DNA from: Locusta migratoria
Lineage: Eukaryota; Arthropoda; Insecta; Orthoptera; Acrididae
NCBI GenBank assembly: GCA_026315105.1
Contig: CM048750.1
Location: forward strand, 260,639,151-260,703,150
Length of the DNA stretch: 64,000 bases
Reading direction: 5' to 3'
In this document: positions 31,189-41,665 of the stretch, in pieces
How positions within the stretch are numbered: the stretch's first letter is position 1
Layout: the number at the start of each line of letters is the position of its first letter
Program-made: the position numbers and the translations under genes
The notes under the pieces: model-generated
Databases searched by the model: none
Told to the model about the DNA's origin: nothing
The model's input: only the letters and a program-made list of their open reading frames with translations

Positions 31189-32665
31189 TCTTGTCATCGT
31201 GTACGCAAAATGTAGGTAGGTGGCAGAAAACTCAGCTTCAAATTTCGGCCCTCTAAATTTCCTCAACAGAAAGTCACGAAAATAACGTTATATTTCCTCC
31301 CGCGATCCACAAGTGAGTTGCCGGAGCATTTCCGTGACACTCATGCATTGGTTGAACCTACCAGTAACAAACCTAGCTGCTCGCCTCTGAACTGCTTCTA
31401 GGTCTTCCTTTAAACTGATCTGCTGCGGGACCCCAATACTTCAACAATATTCAAGACGTGGTCGTACAAGCATTTTATACGCTGTGTCCCTACAGATGAA
31501 GTACATCTTCCCAAAATTCTCCCAATAAACCGAAGTCGGCTGTCCGTCGTACTCACAACTGTCCTTACATGTTCGTTCCATTTCATATCGCTCTGCAATG
31601 TTACGGTTGTTATTTGGATGACGCGACTGCATCAAAAAGCTCACTACTAATCCTGTATTCGAATATTATGGGATTATTTTTTTCTACTCATGCGCATCAC
31701 CTTACATTTTTCTACATTGAGAGCTAGTTTTCATTCTTCGCACCAACTAGATATTTATTCTAAGTCATCCTGTATGCTTTTACAGTGAGTTAAAGACGAC
31801 ACACTCTCATACACCACAGCATCATCAGCAAACAGCCGCAAATTACAACTTCCTCCGTCCATCAGATCATTTATATAGATAGAAAATAATAGCGGTCCTG
31901 TCACACTCCCCTGGGCATGCCTGACGATACACTCGTCTCTGATAAACACTCGCCGTCGAGAACAACATACTGCGTTCTATTACTTAGGAAGTCTTCCAGC
32001 CAGTCACAAATCTGCGAACCTATTCCATAAGCTCGTATCTTCGTTAGCAGTCTGCAGAGTGGCACCGTGTCAAACGCCTTTTTGAAGTCGAGAAAAAAAA
32101 ACAATCCGCCTGTTGCCCTTCATCCATGGCTCGCATGATTTCATGTGAGAAAAGGGCAGGCTGAGTTTCACATGAACGATGTTTCCTAAGCCCGTGCTGA
32201 TTCATGGAAAGAAGCTTTTCCGTTTCAAGCAAATTTACTATATTCGAAGTGAGAATATGCTCCAAAATCCTACATGCAACTGATGCCAACGATATTGGCC
32301 TGTAATTGTGTGGGTCATTTCTCTTTCCTTTCTTACAAACGGGAGTCAACTGCACTTTTTTGAATCACTAGGAACTTTGCGCTGAATAAAAGATTCGCGA
32401 TAAATGCAACCTAAGTAAGAGGCCAATGCCGCAGAATAGTCTTTGTAAAACCGAACTGGTATTCAATCCGGACCAGCAGACATTTTCGTATTTAGCTATC
32501 TCAGCTGCTTCTCTAGACCGGAAATACCTATTACTATGTCCTCCATTTCGGAATTAGTACGTTGATCAAATGATGGTACATTTGTGCGGTCCTCCTGCGT
32601 GAAAGATTTCTTAAAGGTTAAATTTAAAAGTACAGCTTTCCGTTTGCTTTCTTCTATTACTGGCC

Positions 32666-33045
32666 TGGATCTACCATCGATCTCTATGTGCTTGCACCGC
32701 TCGTGGCGCTGTTTGATCTATCGCGCGTCGATTCTGTTCCGACTGGTGTTGTCCTCGCCGCGTGTGGCGCTACGGTGGCTGCGAGCCAGTTGGAGAGCGG
32801 ACAGGGTTATCATGCAGTGAGATTGATACGATGCACGGTATCGCCTGGGTCGAGTTATTTTGATTAAGGGGCCGTCTTTGGCCGGGCCCGGCGTGTGCAT
32901 CGAACTTGTTCTGGGTGGGACTTTGTCTGTGGGGAGTCACGCATACCATGAGCTGAACTTGGCCGGGGAGGCCTTTTCTTTCAGGTGATAACAGCACCTC
33001 GTCGCGGGCTGTTTACTAAACGCCACCTACATACAAGGCCTGTGC
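32666..33045. other. GC-rich stretch, no recognised gene
   Basis: Adjoining ORFs on both strands (32584-32820 plus, 32718-32997 minus) are compositional. I see no motif. Confidence 0.4.
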
Positions 33046-33322
33046 GCTGCCTGCCAAGAGTAGTCATAACACAAGACAACTATTTGTCTTATGTAGCGTT
33101 GTGATGAGTTGGGGAATACGTACACGTTGCACACTGTTTTTCACAATGTTTTTCGTGTTACCTATGTGTTTCTCCGTGTAGATTTGTGCTGGTATGAGAC
33201 AAACTGGCTAATATGAATCTTCTCATTACAATATCGGTAAGCTATCTTCCTAACATTTCGTAAATATCTTATACGAAAACGAATTGGTCTGTGAATCACA
33301 TAAATAACATTAGAGCATTCTC

Positions 33323-33706
33323 AAAATGTTGGAATGTTTGTATAGCTTATGGGACTTAACTACGGGATCATCAGTCCCTAAACTTAGAAACTACTCACAA
33401 ACTAGCCGGCCGCGGTGGCCGAGGTGACTGAGGCGCTCCAGTCACGGTCAGCACGGCCACTACGGTCGGGGGTTCGAATCCCCCCTCGGGCATGGGTATT
33501 TGTGTCGTCCTAGTTCGTAAGTAGTTCATAAGTAGTTTGTAAGTTTAGGGACTGATGACCCCGTAGTTAAGTCCCATAAGCTTAACAAAGATTAAGATTA
33601 CTTACAAACTAGCTACAACTAAGGACGGCACAAATATCCATGCCCGATGGGGATTCGAACCCCCGACCGTAGTGGCCGTGCAGACCGTGACTGGAGCGCC
33701 TCAGTC
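33323..33706 (-). mobile_element. Family A SINE, minus strand, split by another SINE
   Basis: The tail half (33323-33403) and head half (33605-33706) of one minus-strand copy surround a plus-strand copy. The head end is truncated after CAGTCCC. Confidence 0.8.
33404..33604 (+). mobile_element. Family A SINE nested in a family A SINE
   Basis: Complete plus-strand copy. ACAAACTA flanks both sides (ends near 33403 and restarts near 33602), so it inserted into the pre-existing minus copy. Confidence 0.82.
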
Positions 33707-33788
33707 CCGTACTGGAAACTCCAGCACAACGCTAAATAAGACAAATAGTTTGCTTGTGTTATGACCACTCTTGGCAGGCAGCGCACAG

Positions 33789-33984
33789 GCCGCGGTGGCC
33801 GAGGGGACTGAGGCGCTCCAGTCACGGTCTGCACGGCCACTACGGTCGGGGGTTCGAATCCCCCCCTCGGGCATGGATATTTGTGACGTCCTTAGTTGTA
33901 GCTAGTTCATAAGTAGTTTGTAAGTTTAGGGACTGATGACCCGTAGTTAAGTCCCATACGCTCTACAAACATTTGAACATTTGA
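33789..33984 (+). mobile_element. Family A SINE with exact 15-bp TSD
   Basis: GCAGGCAGCGCACAG at 33774-33788 and 33985-33999. The copy lies at the tip of the right arm of the inverted-repeat element. Confidence 0.93.
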
Positions 33985-34000
33985 GCAGGCAGCGCACAGA

Positions 34001-35467
34001 CATTGGTTAACCTCGTCTCCCGGCTATATGGTAGCGTTCCTAGCGGCCGTGCGACTCCGCGTCCGTCCCTCGCCAAGCGTCGGAGCTGTCAACAACTGCT
34101 AGAGTACTCCGCACTCAGCCCCGGCTGCGCCTCGCGACGTTTAAACCGCGTTGCATCTGGAATGTATCAAATGTTTCCGTGCGTTGGCTGACACCCTCCT
34201 CCTACACGCGAGGGTGCCTGCACTTGTTGTGGAGTAAGGAATAAATAAGTGACTGATAAAACCTGTTCCGCAAATTTGTGTGTCTGAATTTGTCAGGCTC
34301 GGTGGTCGTTCGCCAGGGGCCGTCGTTGCCTGTGTCTACGTCGTTAGTTGTTTCTTCATGTGTTATACCGCACTTTTAGTTCGGTTCAATTGTATTATTC
34401 TTTTCCCTTTTGCTATGAGTAGCAATTACTCTATATACATTAACTTGGTTATCTCGTGACTGGGGAATTTATCTGGTTTGTGCCCCTCTGCTAGATAGCA
34501 TCTGCACGTACGGTAATTGTATAGCTTTGTTTTTCTTTTTTTATCTTATCCTTGCAGAAATTTTTCCCTCCGTGACGCATCGCCACCCCGCGGTTGTAAT
34601 ATGGCGTTCTATCCGTTTGTATAAGTCCCTTCGTGTCAGAGCTGTAGTTCGTGTTGACCGTTGGGCACCTTATTCCTCTCCTGCCTGTTTGAATCAGCTC
34701 ATCTGTTTGCCTGTGTGGGTGTATTAGATAAACAAGTAGCCCCCCCCAGTGTGATTTTGATAAATAAGCTGAGCTCTTTTCATTTAAAGTGCAGGCATCA
34801 TTTGTAAATTTTATCTTATGTTGTTTTATTGTCCTTCTCCCTACTGATGTTATTGAGCACAGTTTCCTGCTACTAGCCTTTATAATCAAACTCAAACTTC
34901 ACTTAAATGTTCAAGCTCGTCTTTAGTGTGTTTTGGTAATTGTTTTTTTGAAGGGCTGTGTTCACTTCAATATGGGAGCCCCACTTTAGTGTGATTTTCA
35001 TAAATGAGCTGAGCTGTTTCATTTAAATGGCAGGGGTCATTTGTAATTAATATTGTATTTACAAAACTTGCCTTTCATTTAAAATTTTCCACTCTTGTTT
35101 AAATAGCTGGGCTCATTGTGTCTTTGCATTTTGAAGAATTGATTAACTAAATTTGGAGCCTTATTAACTTATCAGTTATTGCTTTTCTCAACCCAGCCTC
35201 CAGCCTTTAATCTTTTATCTGAACTGGCTTGTGCGCCCTTCGGCCTTTGATTGTAACATCAATGTATAATTTTATAAAAATGGAACCTGAACTGACTTCG
35301 CCTGCTTAACTTCACCCACCAACAACCCACCGCTTCCAAAGAAAAAGAAAATGAAGGAAATGAAGAAAAAATTAAGATCGAAATTGGTAATATTGTATGC
35401 TTACTGATATGGTGTCTTTTCTTTTCGGACATGCCCGAAACAACAAATACTATATCAATAATTGTAT
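34001..35467. other. Unassigned sequence with a local direct duplication
   Basis: The phrase AGTGTGATTTT(G/C)ATAAAT(A/G)AGCTGAGCT and the next 40 bp occur at about 34748 and again about 240 bp later at 34988. This could be a repeated motif in a retroelement UTR or LTR. No coding domain was recognised in the small ORFs at 34003-34191, 34491-34895 or 34527-34727. Confidence 0.4.
34748..35050 (+). repeat. Two direct copies of a ~65-bp motif, 240 bp apart
   Basis: Both copies contain GTGTGATTTT, AGCTGAGCT, CATTTAAA and TCATTTGTAA in the same order with scattered differences. Confidence 0.7.
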
Positions 35468-35940
35468 ATGTTTTTGTTGTGGTCTTCAGTCCGCAGACTG
35501 GTTTGATGCAGTTCTCCACGCCCTGTCTTGTGCAAGCCTCTTCATCTCAGAATACGAACGACATCCTACATCCTTTTTATTCTGCTTACTGTATTTGTCC
35601 CTCGGTCTCCCTCTACGATTTTTACCCCACATACTTCCTTATAATGCTAAGTTGACGATTCCTTCATGTCTCAGAATGTGTCCCACCAACGTATCCCTTC
35701 TCTTAGTGGGGATATGCGAGAAACTCCTATTCTCCCCAATTCTGTTGGGGACTTTCCCAATTAGTTAAGTGATCTACCCATCTAATCTCTATAATTTTTC
35801 TGTAGCCTCACATTCGGAAAGTTTCTATCAATTTTTTGTCTGTAGTCCTTATTGTCCAGGCTTCACTCTCATACAATGCAACACTTCACACAAATGCTTT
35901 TAGAAAGAACTTCCCCTGTCCCCCCTCTACCCTTTAGATA
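35468..35940 (-). mobile_element. 5'-truncated RTE LINE relic
   Basis: The minus strand matches the 3' end of the intact RTE LINE at 23290. It shares GTTGTGGTCTTCAGTCC, GGTTTGATGCAG and the following coding region with many substitutions and small gaps. The truncated copy keeps the CAGTC/GACTG hairpin at its 3' end although the loop differs. Confidence 0.88.
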
Positions 35941-36095
35941 TATTTTCGTCAAATAATCTGCAGAATTACCTCCACTTGGTTGCAATAGCTTCAACTCCAG
36001 CTGAGGCGTCGGTTACCAAGCTTCTTTATTTCACACTTTTCTTCTAAGCTTAAAGCTGAGAAATTTGTTTCTAAAAGATACTGGACGTTGTTACA

Positions 36096-36365
36096 ATTTG
36101 AAAGTCAGCCGCGCATGCGCATTGCAACGCTGCGGCAACTCCCGTCTATATTTTACCCATACACTTGCTTCTAATACTAAGTTGACGCTACGACTCGTAT
36201 ACGTGCTGTCTCCGCGACTTAAAACGTTTGTCATGCGATAAAAATATTTTTAATGTGCATATAAAAATGATCTGATGGAAGAACGAAACGAAGAATGATA
36301 TCTTACGAAAACTTCTTAGTTTCTTTATTGATTTACTTTTTTTTCACGACGATCTTTCTTCCGGG
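36096..36365 (+). repeat. Interspersed repeat of unknown class, copy 1
   Basis: Contains CAGCCGCGCATGCGCA, AAAACGTTTGTCATGCGAT, GATCTGATGGAAGAACG and CACGACGATCTTTCTT, all in the same order as 46524-47020. No ORF, poly(A) or TSD was seen. A segment of about 60 bp (36147-36200) is extra relative to the second copy. Confidence 0.7.
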
Positions 36366-36754
36366 ATGCGTTGCCACTGCTATTTTGTATAGTTCGTTAG
36401 TTCGTAGCATTTGCACGCTGATAGGACAGGCTGTATGTATCCCGTGATGAATATCCATACGTCGTCTTGTACAGTCGAAGTTTGGTTTGTATTGCCTTTT
36501 GATTCAGGAGAGGGTACAATTTGAAAATCAATGATTTTGTCCTATTATCGAGAAGAACTCCAAGATATTTTACCTGTGTAGACCGTCTAAGTTCCATATT
36601 ACTGAGTGTGAGTCCCTTAGGTCTGGTCTTTGTCGTGTAAACATTATAGCGATGGTTTTGTCAGTGTTAATCTTTATCATATTTTCGGTAGCTTAGGTTT
36701 TTACTGCTTGAACCTGTCGTTGTTGTCCGGTTACAGACGTGGTCACTCTTCCTC

Positions 36755-37010
36755 AACTGGTTAGAATGGCCGTGTCGTCTGCGAATTGTGCAATGAAGAT
36801 TTGTGGTTGTGCTGGAGAGTTATTAATGTATACGACGAACAGCGTGGGTGACAAAACTGAACCTTGTGGAATGTCGTGGTAAATGCACGAGCGTTAAACT
36901 TCTTACATTTTAATAGTCTGTGATGAGAAGCACTGTTTTGCGAGTTAAAAGTGTCTGGCCTCTGTTCTGAAAGACGCAGTTTATGTGGCTGCAGCAATTA
37001 CCTACATCGA
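36755..37010 (-). repeat. Duplicated RT segment, copy 1
   Basis: About 255 bp nearly identical to 37434-37690, covering the FADD region and upstream linker of the LINE relic. Differences are scattered single bases and one CTG gain. Confidence 0.85.
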
Positions 37011-37433
37011 GAGGTAGGGCTATCTGCGCTGACGTCTCGTGACGTAAGCGCCTACCCGCTGCTCGGCCGGTCAACAGCAGCTCCGTGTGGCGTCGTGTGT
37101 AACCTATTGGAAACAATGTTCCCACAAATTATATCTGAAACAAACTGCCACAAGGTGTACTACAACAGTGTCGCCGTGTGTTCTGTAGCTAAGGCCCGCA
37201 ATAAAAACTACGATTTTGACAGCAAACCAAATCACTTGCCACACCAAATATGACAGGTTTAGAGACAATTTCTGGGCCTTTATAATGAATAAGTGCGACA
37301 AAAATTCACTTAAAAAAGTTATTATGTAGGGGAAAGGATCGAGTTTCTCGGGCCCCCCATCAGGCTGGGGGCCCTGGGCCTGTGCCCCTTGTGCCCCTAT
37401 GGTAGAGACGGTAGTGGGTATGACCAGTATTCT

Positions 37434-37690
37434 GCAACTGGTTAGAATGGCCGTGTCGTCTGCGAATTGTGCGATGGAGATATGTGGTTGTGCTGGAAAG
37501 TCATTAATGTATACGACGAACAGCGTGGGTGACAAAACTGAACCTTGTGGAATGCCGTGGTAAATGCACGAGCGTTAAACTTCTTACATTTTAATAGTCT
37601 GTGATGAGAAGCACTGTTTTGCGAGATAAAAGTGGCCTCTGTTCTGAAGCAGGCAGTTTATGTGGCTGCAGCAGTTACCTACACCGAGAG
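37434..37690 (-). repeat. Duplicated RT segment, copy 2
   Basis: Partner of 36755-37010. The sequence between the copies (37011-37433) does not continue the RT frame simply. This suggests two overlapping insertions or a segmental duplication. Confidence 0.85.
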
Positions 37691-38165
37691 GTAAGCGGGG
37701 GATATTATTCAGGAAGGGGATGAGTAAAACCGTGACGTTGACCGCAAATAGCAGTTTAAACGGCTGGAGTGGGCCGTACGGCGAAGAGTGCCGAGTAACT
37801 GCAGAGCCACGGACTCAGCGCAGTTTCTTTACGGCTCGACAGTCGTAATTATTGCTTCATCGCGGGGCGCAGGTTCGCACGATTGGGTCGCACTATTTGG
37901 CAAGCGAGTCACGCCGCCGTAGTTACGGCAGCTGTGACGTAATAGCCAGCAGGCTGTGCGCGCACGCGCAGTGGGAACAATCGGCTTCTACTGAGAACGG
38001 CTCCCTCGTCTACAGATGGCAACCGTCTGCAACTCGTGTACGGATCTTTACACTCTAGTCCGATTAGAATTACTCGCTATTTGACGTTTGTCACGTGACG
38101 GTGCAGTGTTGCAACACAAGCAACCGGCTATCGCTCAGCTACGGGCAACACAGAAACACGGCAAG
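37691..38165. other. GC-rich unassigned stretch
   Basis: Short ORFs (37660-37848, 37852-38058) have no recognised motif. Contains GTGACGTAATAGCC and GCGCACGCGCAG, similar to motifs near 36100 and 46530 but not alignable. Confidence 0.35.
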
Positions 38166-38177
38166 CCAGCTCAAAAA

Positions 38178-38585
38178 ATGTTCAAGTGTTTGTATAGCTT
38201 ATGGGACTTAACTACGGGGTCATCAGTCCCTAAACTTACAAACTACTTATGAGCTAACTAAGGACGGCACAAATATCCATGCCCAAGGGAGGATTAGCCG
38301 GCCGCGGTGGCCGAGGGGACTAAGGCGCTCCAGTCACGGTCTGCACGGCCACTACAGTCGGGGGTTCGAATCCCCCCTCGGGCATGGATATTTGTGCCGT
38401 CCTAGTTCGTAAGTAGTTCATAAGTAGTTTGTAAGTTGAGGGACTGATGACCCCGTAGTTAAGTCCCATAGACTATACAAACATTTGAAACCTTGAACTT
38501 GAAGGGAGGATTCGAATCCCCGACCGTAGTGGCCGTGCACGCCGTGACTGGAGCGCCTCAGTCCCCTCGACCACCGCGGCCGGCA
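38178..38585 (-). mobile_element. Family A SINE, minus strand, with nested SINE; exact TSD
   Basis: CCAGCTCAAAAA flanks at 38166-38177 and 38586-38597. The copy is interrupted inside its B-box region by a plus-strand family A SINE. Confidence 0.92.
38296..38501 (+). mobile_element. Family A SINE nested in a family A SINE
   Basis: AAGGGAGGATT at 38285-38295 and 38502-38512 is the TSD. Complete head, B box and hairpin tail. Confidence 0.92.
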
Positions 38586-38879
38586 CCAGCTCAAAAATGC
38601 TGTTAATACACACAGGTGACAGAAGTATTCACACACAGTTTTGTTTGTAGTAGATCCTGCCTTTATAATGAAGGTGATGGACTCTAGATTTTCTTATGTC
38701 GATGTGACCCAAATGTTTGCGTATACACAAATTGGCCCGCTTTAGGTTACGGTAGTTACACTAAAAGTGGGCCTTTGCGATCGCCTTTGACAGCTCGAAA
38801 TTTAAATGAAAATAACGCCTTAATCGTTCATCTGACGCGGGAACTGAATAGATGAACTTGTAGAGGAGATTCAAAATGT

Positions 38880-39071
38880 TCAAATGTTTGTTAAGCTCAT
38901 GGGACTTATCTACGGGGTCATCAGTCCCTAAACCTACAAACTTCTTATCAACTACCTTATACTAAGGACGGCACAAATATCCATGTCCGTGGGGGGATTC
39001 GAACCCCCGACCGTAGTGGCCGTGCAGACCGTGACTGGAGCGCCTCAGTCCCCTCGGCCACTGCGGCCGGC
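38880..39071 (-). mobile_element. Family A SINE, exact TSD
   Basis: GTAGAGGAGA at 38870-38879 and 39072-39081. Complete minus-strand copy inserted in the first tandem unit. Confidence 0.92.
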
Positions 39072-39297
39072 GTAGAGGAGACATTTCTCTACAACGTTGC
39101 TGTCTTTTTTTCATATCTGGCATAGGTTCAGAGATATTTGCAAAAATAACGGTGACTTTGGGATTTCTGTATGTCTGTCTGTCAATAACGTGTTCCCACT
39201 TTTTAAGTCGAACCCTTCAACCGATCAGCACCAAATTTTACGGACATAATTGTAGGCCATCAGAGACCAGAAACTCCCTTTTTCAAATATTGTCACG

Positions 39298-39581
39298 TTG
39301 AAATGGAAACAGGCTTGACTTCGAAGGCAACTAAACACAGCACTTATACTGAAAGCACGTTTATTACGAACTCAACGTACACGCAGCACTGACTGCCTCT
39401 CAGGCAGAGTGTTCTGCTATTTATACACAGACAGAATTTACCAGAAATTAGAAGAACAGTTAACATAAGAAACAAGTAGAATTTACAAGTGAACATAAGA
39501 AAGATGTAGAACCTTCTGGAATTGTTAATTACAAGGAAATAAATTTTTTCCGGTGGGCGGGATTGAACCGGCGACCTTGTG
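39298..39581. mobile_element. Solo-LTR-like or SINE-like insertion of ~285 bp
   Basis: Relative to the neighbouring tandem units this segment is extra. It starts TGTCACGTTG and ends TTGTGCA with ATAT on both sides, which fits TG...CA with a 4-bp TSD. Against an LTR, the right end contains the reverse complement of a B box (GGGATTGAACC), so a minus-strand tRNA-related element is an alternative. Confidence 0.5.
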
Positions 39582-40137
39582 CAATATTTGGGACAAAAAA
39601 TGTGATAGTAACACTAAAAAAAGCCGTTTGTAATATATTTGTAACTGCAAATAAACCGTTCATCTGACACGAAAATTGAATAACAGAATTTGAGAGGAGA
39701 AAATTCTGTACAGCTTCGCTCTCTTATGTTTTTTCCATATCTTGCATCGTTGCAGAGATATTTGCAAAAATAATGGCGATTTGACGATATCTGTCTATCT
39801 GTCTTTAATGTGTTCCCACTTCTTAGGTAGAACCGTTCAATCGAACGGCACCAAATTTTACGGACATAATTGTTGATCGCCAGAGACCAGAACCTGGTAT
39901 TTTCAAATTTGTCGGACAAAAAATACGCTAGTAACTCCAAAAAAGCCGTTTGTAATATATTTTTCATTGCAAATAAACCGTTCATCTGACACGAAAACTA
40001 AATAACCGAATTTGTAGAGGAGAAAATTCTCTACGACTTTGCTCTCTTACGTTTTTTTCATATCTTGTATCGTTTGAGAGATATTTGCAAAAATAACGGC
40101 GATTTGACACCGTCCATTGATTTTACTAAAACCAGCT

Positions 40138-41665
40138 GTTCGTAGATGTCACGTGACATTCCACGCCCAGAACTCTCTCTGGCATACGCCATCATGCGTT
40201 GCTTATTTGACAATTTTCTCGTTATAACTTACACGTTGTCATTTCAAAGCAACGCCACACTGAAGAATTAACAAAAACACGTCGTTCTTCGAACGATAAA
40301 TGATAATCTAGTGTCTAAAAATGCCATATTGGCATCAGTTAACAACTGCCATCAGAAGTACGAGATTAAAGAACGATCTTTGTGATTGTTTGCGGTAGTG
40401 GAATGGACAACGCGTTGGATTATAATGCATGTAGTCCCTGGTTCACAACCTACAACTCTCAAAAAAATTTTCTGCTTTTTTCCTGAAAGGATTTCGGGCA
40501 CCCTTATGTTCTCAATATTTAGAGTTGTGCATATGTAAAATGCGTATTTGTTCTATTTCGTGAACATGTGGCGAAATACGTAACAACGAATTCAACAATG
40601 GTTTTATGAAGTATATGCACGTAAACTGGAAGGATACTGTAATAATGAAATTGTAAACAACGTTTTGATACTGGTAGTTTCGTATATAAATGAAGTCCTA
40701 CATTTATGTGGCAAGTGTAGTTCCTTAATGAAACGGAAGGGAAGTTTATACATTGCAACAAATTACCTTGTTAATTTTTTTTCTAAGCAGTTATTCAGTA
40801 TTTATGAAATACATTGAAAGTCATTAATTAGAATCAATGCCTCAAATAAAATGTTTGTCTTTGACATGGTTGCTATAGACGCTTTTAACATATTTTGTAT
40901 TACCTTTCTTGTAATTCAGATATCAGTTCGTTGATATTACTTTGTTCTGCGGTAAAATAAAGAGCAAATATTCTATTTAAAACGGTGATTACGTTTTCTT
41001 TTGCAGCTAAAATCAGAAACGGAATAAGTGTGGTAATACTAATTTCCACATAAATCTAGTACTTAATATATACAAAGTTGGTACTATCATTACATCATTT
41101 ACAACAATCATTGTAACAGTATCTCCCGAGTTTATGTACATGTTTACAATTCGTTGGTATGAATTTCATGGCATGTTCTCGAAACAGAACAAATGCACTT
41201 TTCAGAAAGCGCTGTTACCTTTGTACAACTCGGACTATTGCAGAATATAGTTGTGTTCAGTTAAGAAGAGAGTGCAAAAAACTTTTATGGCGTCGAGCTA
41301 CCATGCCCGCAACCCTCAGACCGAGCGCGCTGAGCCACCGCGCCCTAGCAAGTTTCGAACCACCGTCTAACATGTTCGTACATCACAAACTAATTCCTCA
41401 CCCATTAGGCAATGGCGAACAGTTGCGAGAGTATTCCGTAATTTTCGTGCCTCCGATGGTAGGTGTTAACTAACAAACATTAGATTATAATTCATTGTCC
41501 TAAAAACGACGTGTTTTTTATACTTTTCAGTGTGCCATTGGTTTGAAATGACAACGCTTGAGTTATAATAAGAAAATCATCAAGTAGAGAAAGCAAAATG
41601 GTGTACACAAAAGAGATTTTCGGACGAGGGATGTCACGTGACCGATTTACGAACGCCAAATGTAC
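40138..41665. repeat. 1.5-kb imperfect palindrome (foldback)
   Basis: The left arm (about 40138-40680) matches the reverse complement of the right arm (about 41080-41665). Shared blocks include CGTTCGTA, GTCACGTGACAT, TTATAACT, GTTGTCATTTCAAA, ACACGTCGTT, AGTTAACA, TTTGTTCT and ACGAATT. The spacer is about 400 bp of AT-rich DNA. Each arm also holds a different tRNA-like patch (40388-40445 plus, 41289-41345 minus), which breaks the symmetry. It may be a foldback element or two head-to-head copies of one repeat. Confidence 0.7.
40388..40450 (+). other. tRNA-like remnant (A and B boxes)
   Basis: TGGAATGGACAACGCG resembles an A box and CTGGTTCACAACC a B box at tRNA spacing, but the arms do not fold into a full cloverleaf by eye. 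It is probably a SINE-head remnant rather than a working tRNA. Confidence 0.35.

Larger units (their letters stand above)
30612..32665 (-). mobile_element. Jockey-like LINE relic (5'-truncated), with two SINE insertions
   Basis: Minus-strand fragments in order: NVPSFDQRT-like linker (about 32600), NYRPISLASVACRILEHILTSNI and MNQHGLRKHRSCETQ (32355-32044), FFFLDFKKAFDTVP (32104), QGSVTGPLLFSIYINDL and LRLFADDAVVY (31949-31755), then thumb sequence to about 31400. The element ends in GTAGATGTAAATGTAC near 30612. All reverse transcriptase blocks are recognisable but separated by frameshifts and stops. There is no endonuclease, so the copy is 5'-truncated. Confidence 0.88.
33046..34000. repeat. 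Inverted-repeat element with SINE insertions
   Basis: CTGTGCGCTGCCTGCC plus about 50 further bases at 33046-33112 matches the reverse complement of 33718-33788, with GACAACTATTTGTCTTA / TAAGACAAATAGTTT in common. Arms are about 68 bp and well conserved. Three SINE copies lie between or within the arms. I could not define a TSD, so it may be a non-autonomous DNA transposon or a simple inverted duplication. Confidence 0.55.
36366..37690 (-). mobile_element. LINE relic with reverse transcriptase remnants
   Basis: Minus-strand frames read GIPQGSVLSPTLFVVYINDFP and ISIAQFADDTAIL (37535-37440, around the FADD active site), and QVKYLGVLLDNR (36597-36397, RT thumb). These are Jockey-superfamily RT motifs. 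The catalytic segment is present twice because of an internal duplication. No endonuclease remains. Confidence 0.8.
38770..40115 (+). repeat. Three-unit tandem repeat (~322 bp), interrupted by a SINE and an LTR-like insertion
   Basis: GCCGTTTGTAATATATTT recurs at 39623 and 39945, a 322-bp spacing. A first, more diverged unit (about 38800-39300) shares CGTTCATCTGACGCGGG, GAGATATTTGCAAAAATAA, GTGTTCCCACTT and CACCAAATTTTACGGACAT. The third unit stops near 40110. The first unit holds a SINE (38880-39071) and the first/second junction holds another insertion (39298-39581). Confidence 0.85.

Noticed and set aside
41159..41473. 104-codon ORF in the foldback right arm
   Set aside because: The same short peptide words occur in the opposite arm because of the inverted repeat, and part of the frame reads through a tRNA-like patch.
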